A DNA stretch of 64,000 nt. Origin: Nautilus pompilius (Eukaryota; Mollusca; Cephalopoda; Nautilida; Nautilidae). The translations under genes and the position numbers were made by a program. The DNA is taken from positions 62,001 through 126,000 of the forward strand of contig JACATO010002132.1 of assembly GCA_018389105.1 (NCBI GenBank). Reading direction: 5' to 3'. Positions 61,082 through 64,000 of this stretch are shown piece after piece; the first letter of the stretch is position 1, and the number at the start of each line of letters is the position of its first letter. Below the pieces are notes generated by a model. The model was not told the DNA's origin, searched no databases, and saw nothing but the letters and a program-made list of their open reading frames with translations.

Positions 61082-61930
61082 ACGTCATTAGTGGACTTTA
61101 TCGACCATCAGTAATTATTCCACCATTTAGACAAAATAAATTGCAATCACACAATTAATGCGCTATTTATTAACCCTAATTGCTGGCAACTAACAGCGTT
61201 AAGAGTTTTTTTTTTTTAAAACAACAACAAAAAACAACCCCGCATAACCAGATTTTGCTTTACCCAGTTTTCTCTCGTAACCTTCCGTCGGAAACGAACG
61301 TTCACGGAGGTAGTTCTCGTGTTTGGCTCGTGACGACATCCAGGCAGCAGGAGACACTCCACCGGCGGAATAGGAGAAATGGATGGTATGGAAGAAAATG
61401 GATCATCAGCCTGCCGCCGTACTGTTTATTCTGAGGTTATTCGTAAGCCTGACTTCTGCTGTCATCGGCCGACACAGAGCGACGTCCAAACAAAGTCTAA
61501 TACGTTTCTTGCTCATTTTTGAAAAAAAAAAAAAAAAAAAAACTGCATTACTGATTTAAAAATCTTTATTTTACATTGTTATTTTAAATATCACCTAACA
61601 AGAACACGCCGCGCGACGTTGTATATAATCGTTTTTGTTAACAGATTTGGGCGGACAGGGTGTTTATAGACGATCACGTGTGTGTGCGCGCGCGTGTGTG
61701 TTTCCACCACCTAGCGCCCCGGCTCTAGTTTAAAGCGAAACTTTATAGACGATCACGTGCGCGCGTGTGTGATAACTCTGGGCTCCATTAATTTGAGCTC
61801 TCGCGACTGCATTCTACGACGCTAGAAATCTAAAAAAAAAAAAAAAAAAAGTCATTCACTGTATCTGCAAGTTTAAGTGAAGCGAAAGATTTAATTACAT
61901 CGGACGGCGTCAACCCTTTCCTCCTCCTCC

Positions 61931-61980
61931 AACACACACGCACACACACACACACACACACACCACACACACACACACAC
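61931..61980. repeat. (CA)n microsatellite
   Basis: About 50 bp of CA with one interruption. Confidence 0.95.
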
Positions 61981-62670
61981 TTCTGGTTCATAGTTTTTGA
62001 CTGACCTTTAAAATACTTCATCAAGCATGTAAAAAGAAAGCAAACAAAAAAAACGACCCGTGACAAATGTTCGAGAGCAAACATTTAAAGATTTTTCTAC
62101 ACATACAGGTGACTATATATAATAATACATATGTTTGTGTACGAAATGTGGGACATCTTGTTACTGTCTCCACGATTGTGGCTGAAAGTATATGCACCTC
62201 CCCTCTATCGGTGATATATTTAACAATTAGGTATCAACTGATAAAAACTAGGAATTTTTAGGGAAAAAAAACACTTTACAGATTAAGGGGGCAGCATTCT
62301 TTCGTCTTTAATCTCGAAAGCTTAATAAAATTCGAGAATCATCTTCCCAGACTAAGTTTATCTTCGTTAATTGCAGGTAAGGTCATCACGCTTGCACCGC
62401 ATATTTTTATATGACGTAATTACTTTGCACGTCTATAACACGATATTATTATACACGGGGAGGACGGCCGAGCGGCGGCTTTGTCGGTCTGCGGTAGAGT
62501 AACCTCCCCTCCCTTTCCCAGCTCTGTCCGTATTGAAGTTCAAGGACCAGTGGCTCCCTCTACGTAAAAAGATATCCCGTAGAATGTGTCGCCCTGGGTG
62601 TGTGCCGGAATGGTTGGCCTGATTTAGAGAAGAAAAGAAAGAAGAAAGAATCTATATAAAAAAAAAAACA

Positions 62671-62727
<57 letters not shown>
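62671..62727. repeat. (GA)n microsatellite
   Basis: About 57 bp of GA with one ACAG interruption. Confidence 0.95.
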
Positions 62728-62728
<1 letters not shown>

Positions 62729-64000
62729 GTTAATTTTGTTATACAAAAGTACCAGATCCCTGGTTACCGGGTAATCTCGTGTATCCACCACCGTGCCTTC
62801 TAATAGACCCCTAGAGCTCTGACTCACGCCGACCTCGAGCTTCACCTTTCCCCAGTTCATTATGGGGCATTTTATTTCCTACCTCATATGCATTTATTCG
62901 TTTCTTTCCATCCGCGCCGATCCAGTTACTGCCTGAAACCCGTCACCCGCCGATTCTGGTTTCCACACCCACCCCTCCTCCTCCTCCTCCTCCGTCCGGG
63001 GGCAGGAAAAAAAAGTTGGGCCCCTATCTGTTTGTAGCTGTCTTCAGCGTACTCCTTGTTCATATATATATATTTAATATCGCCGCCGTGATTAGGCTTA
63101 ACCCTTTAAACTTAGATACACACCTATTCTTAAAGAGAATACTTCCGCTACTACTAATAATATTAACGCAGGTGATAAGTATGGTTTTTAATCTTTAGAT
63201 GTAGGTAAATCGGCATAAATTAGCCCGGACTCCTGCGAACTGGGTCAGGCCGCCGATCGATGCGCTTGACTCGAGTGGCCATTTACGACCTGTTATAGAT
63301 TTTAAATATACGAGAGAGAAAAAAAAAAACAACAACGAAGAATTAAAAGAAAATAATAAAAAAACAGAGTGAAAAAGCAGTTTCACCAAAAGGCTTCGAT
63401 GTGTGGAATAGTTAAAGCCAAGTAATAGGGTGAGTAGTATAACGCGGACCTTACGGTGCTGTTGTTAGGTGGATGTGAAGAATCAGGTCGTCATATCCGG
63501 TAAGAGAGAATACCGGCAGCAGTCAGGGATGGGACCACTGTCCTCCAGCTCAGCAGAACCATTGGCCGCGAGTTTGTTTGACCGGGATGTGATGGCGAGT
63601 GGACAATGGGAAGTAGACTGAGCGTGACATATTTGATTAGAGAAAAACCCTCGGCGATACTCCCTACTACGCCTGTATCACGTCCGCCCCATCGTATAAA
63701 GCGAGGCTGAGGTGTACATCGTTTACACCGGTACCGTTCGGACATCCTCTTGCCATGTTGTGGGCAGGACAGTCAGGAGAACACCGAGGTCGTACCGGTC
63801 CACCTCATTTTTCGAGTCATCCCCGAGAAACACCACCCACAGTAACCATTCGACCGCTTTTTCCTCTCGTCTGTCTGTCTTTGACTCCTTACGACCTCAC
63901 CCAAAAGTAGATTTAGAAGCCTTTACCATTCGCCACCATTAGACTGACAAAACATTACAGTCTGTACTTTTTCAGACAGCAGGCAACCTACTCATCTGAA

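Larger units (their letters stand above)
61081..64000. other. Right end, no convincing gene
   Basis: Contains poly-A at 61521-61540 and 61832-61850, a 79-bp-spaced repeat with CACGTG boxes (61663-61759), (CA)n at 61931-61980 and (GA)n at 62671-62727. A short plus-strand frame at 61379-61522 is discussed under findings. No family motif was seen in the remainder. Confidence 0.5.

Noticed and set aside
59947-61114. Several open frames of 60-100 codons with repeated LTSYVSL and TDVISL peptides
   Set aside because: They are translations of the CRE minisatellite. The repeat lacks stops in several frames, and there is no start context, domain or partner exon.
1-64000. CRISPR arrays, bacterial operons, rRNA genes
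   Set aside because: None seen. Tandem arrays here have short units without spacers of unique sequence, and gene structure is eukaryotic.

Overview
This is a metazoan (invertebrate) nuclear DNA window. Introns with GT-AG borders, dense microsatellites, tRNA-derived SINEs, Tc1/mariner, pogo/Tigger, Helitron and LINE remains, and the protein sequence of the one gene all point to an invertebrate, most likely a lophotrochozoan such as a mollusc. The species cannot be fixed from the sequence alone.

The only gene I can support is the 5' part of a Mondo gene (orthologue of vertebrate MLXIP/MondoA and MLXIPL/ChREBP) on the minus strand. Ten coding exons lie between 31,699 (start codon) and 1,479. 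All splice phases agree and together give an uninterrupted 632-residue reading frame. It holds the whole glucose-responsive N-terminal half (SGHFM motif, export-signal region, 14-3-3-binding region, nuclear-localisation region, conserved PNPREL and DLIQPGLV blocks) and a long Ser/Thr/Gln-rich middle. The bHLH-leucine zipper and C-terminal domain must lie beyond base 1. A 24-codon upstream ORF and a CCAAT box sit just 5' of the start codon.

Layout: 1-30.3 kb is AT-rich, CpG-poor gene body with decayed transposons in the introns: a Tc1-like transposase at 3.4 kb, a Tigger MITE at 5.0 kb, an unnamed multicopy element at 6.6-8.8 kb, an IS630/mariner-like fragment at 20.5 kb, a Tigger copy at 25.1 kb, and a SINE plus CR1/Jockey-like LINE fragment at 27.1-28.0 kb. 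From about 30.3 kb rightwards the DNA becomes strikingly richer in G+C and CpG. It holds Mondo exon 1 and its promoter, then about 32 kb without a convincing gene. This upstream region carries a Helitron helicase remnant (42.7 kb), a mariner copy with a SINE inside it (46.8-48.0 kb), a second unnamed multicopy fossil (52.9-53.8 kb), several SINE heads, a 570-bp pyrimidine tract and many microsatellites.

The most unusual feature is a minisatellite family in which a CT-rich spacer alternates with the cAMP-response-element palindrome TGACGTCA. It occurs at four places (36.7, 50.2, 58.8 and 59.8-61.1 kb), in both orientations, and gives more than fifty perfect octamers upstream of a metabolic transcription-factor gene. 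The same flank has isolated CRE octamers, paired CACGTG boxes and CTCF-like motifs. Any regulatory role for these is inference.
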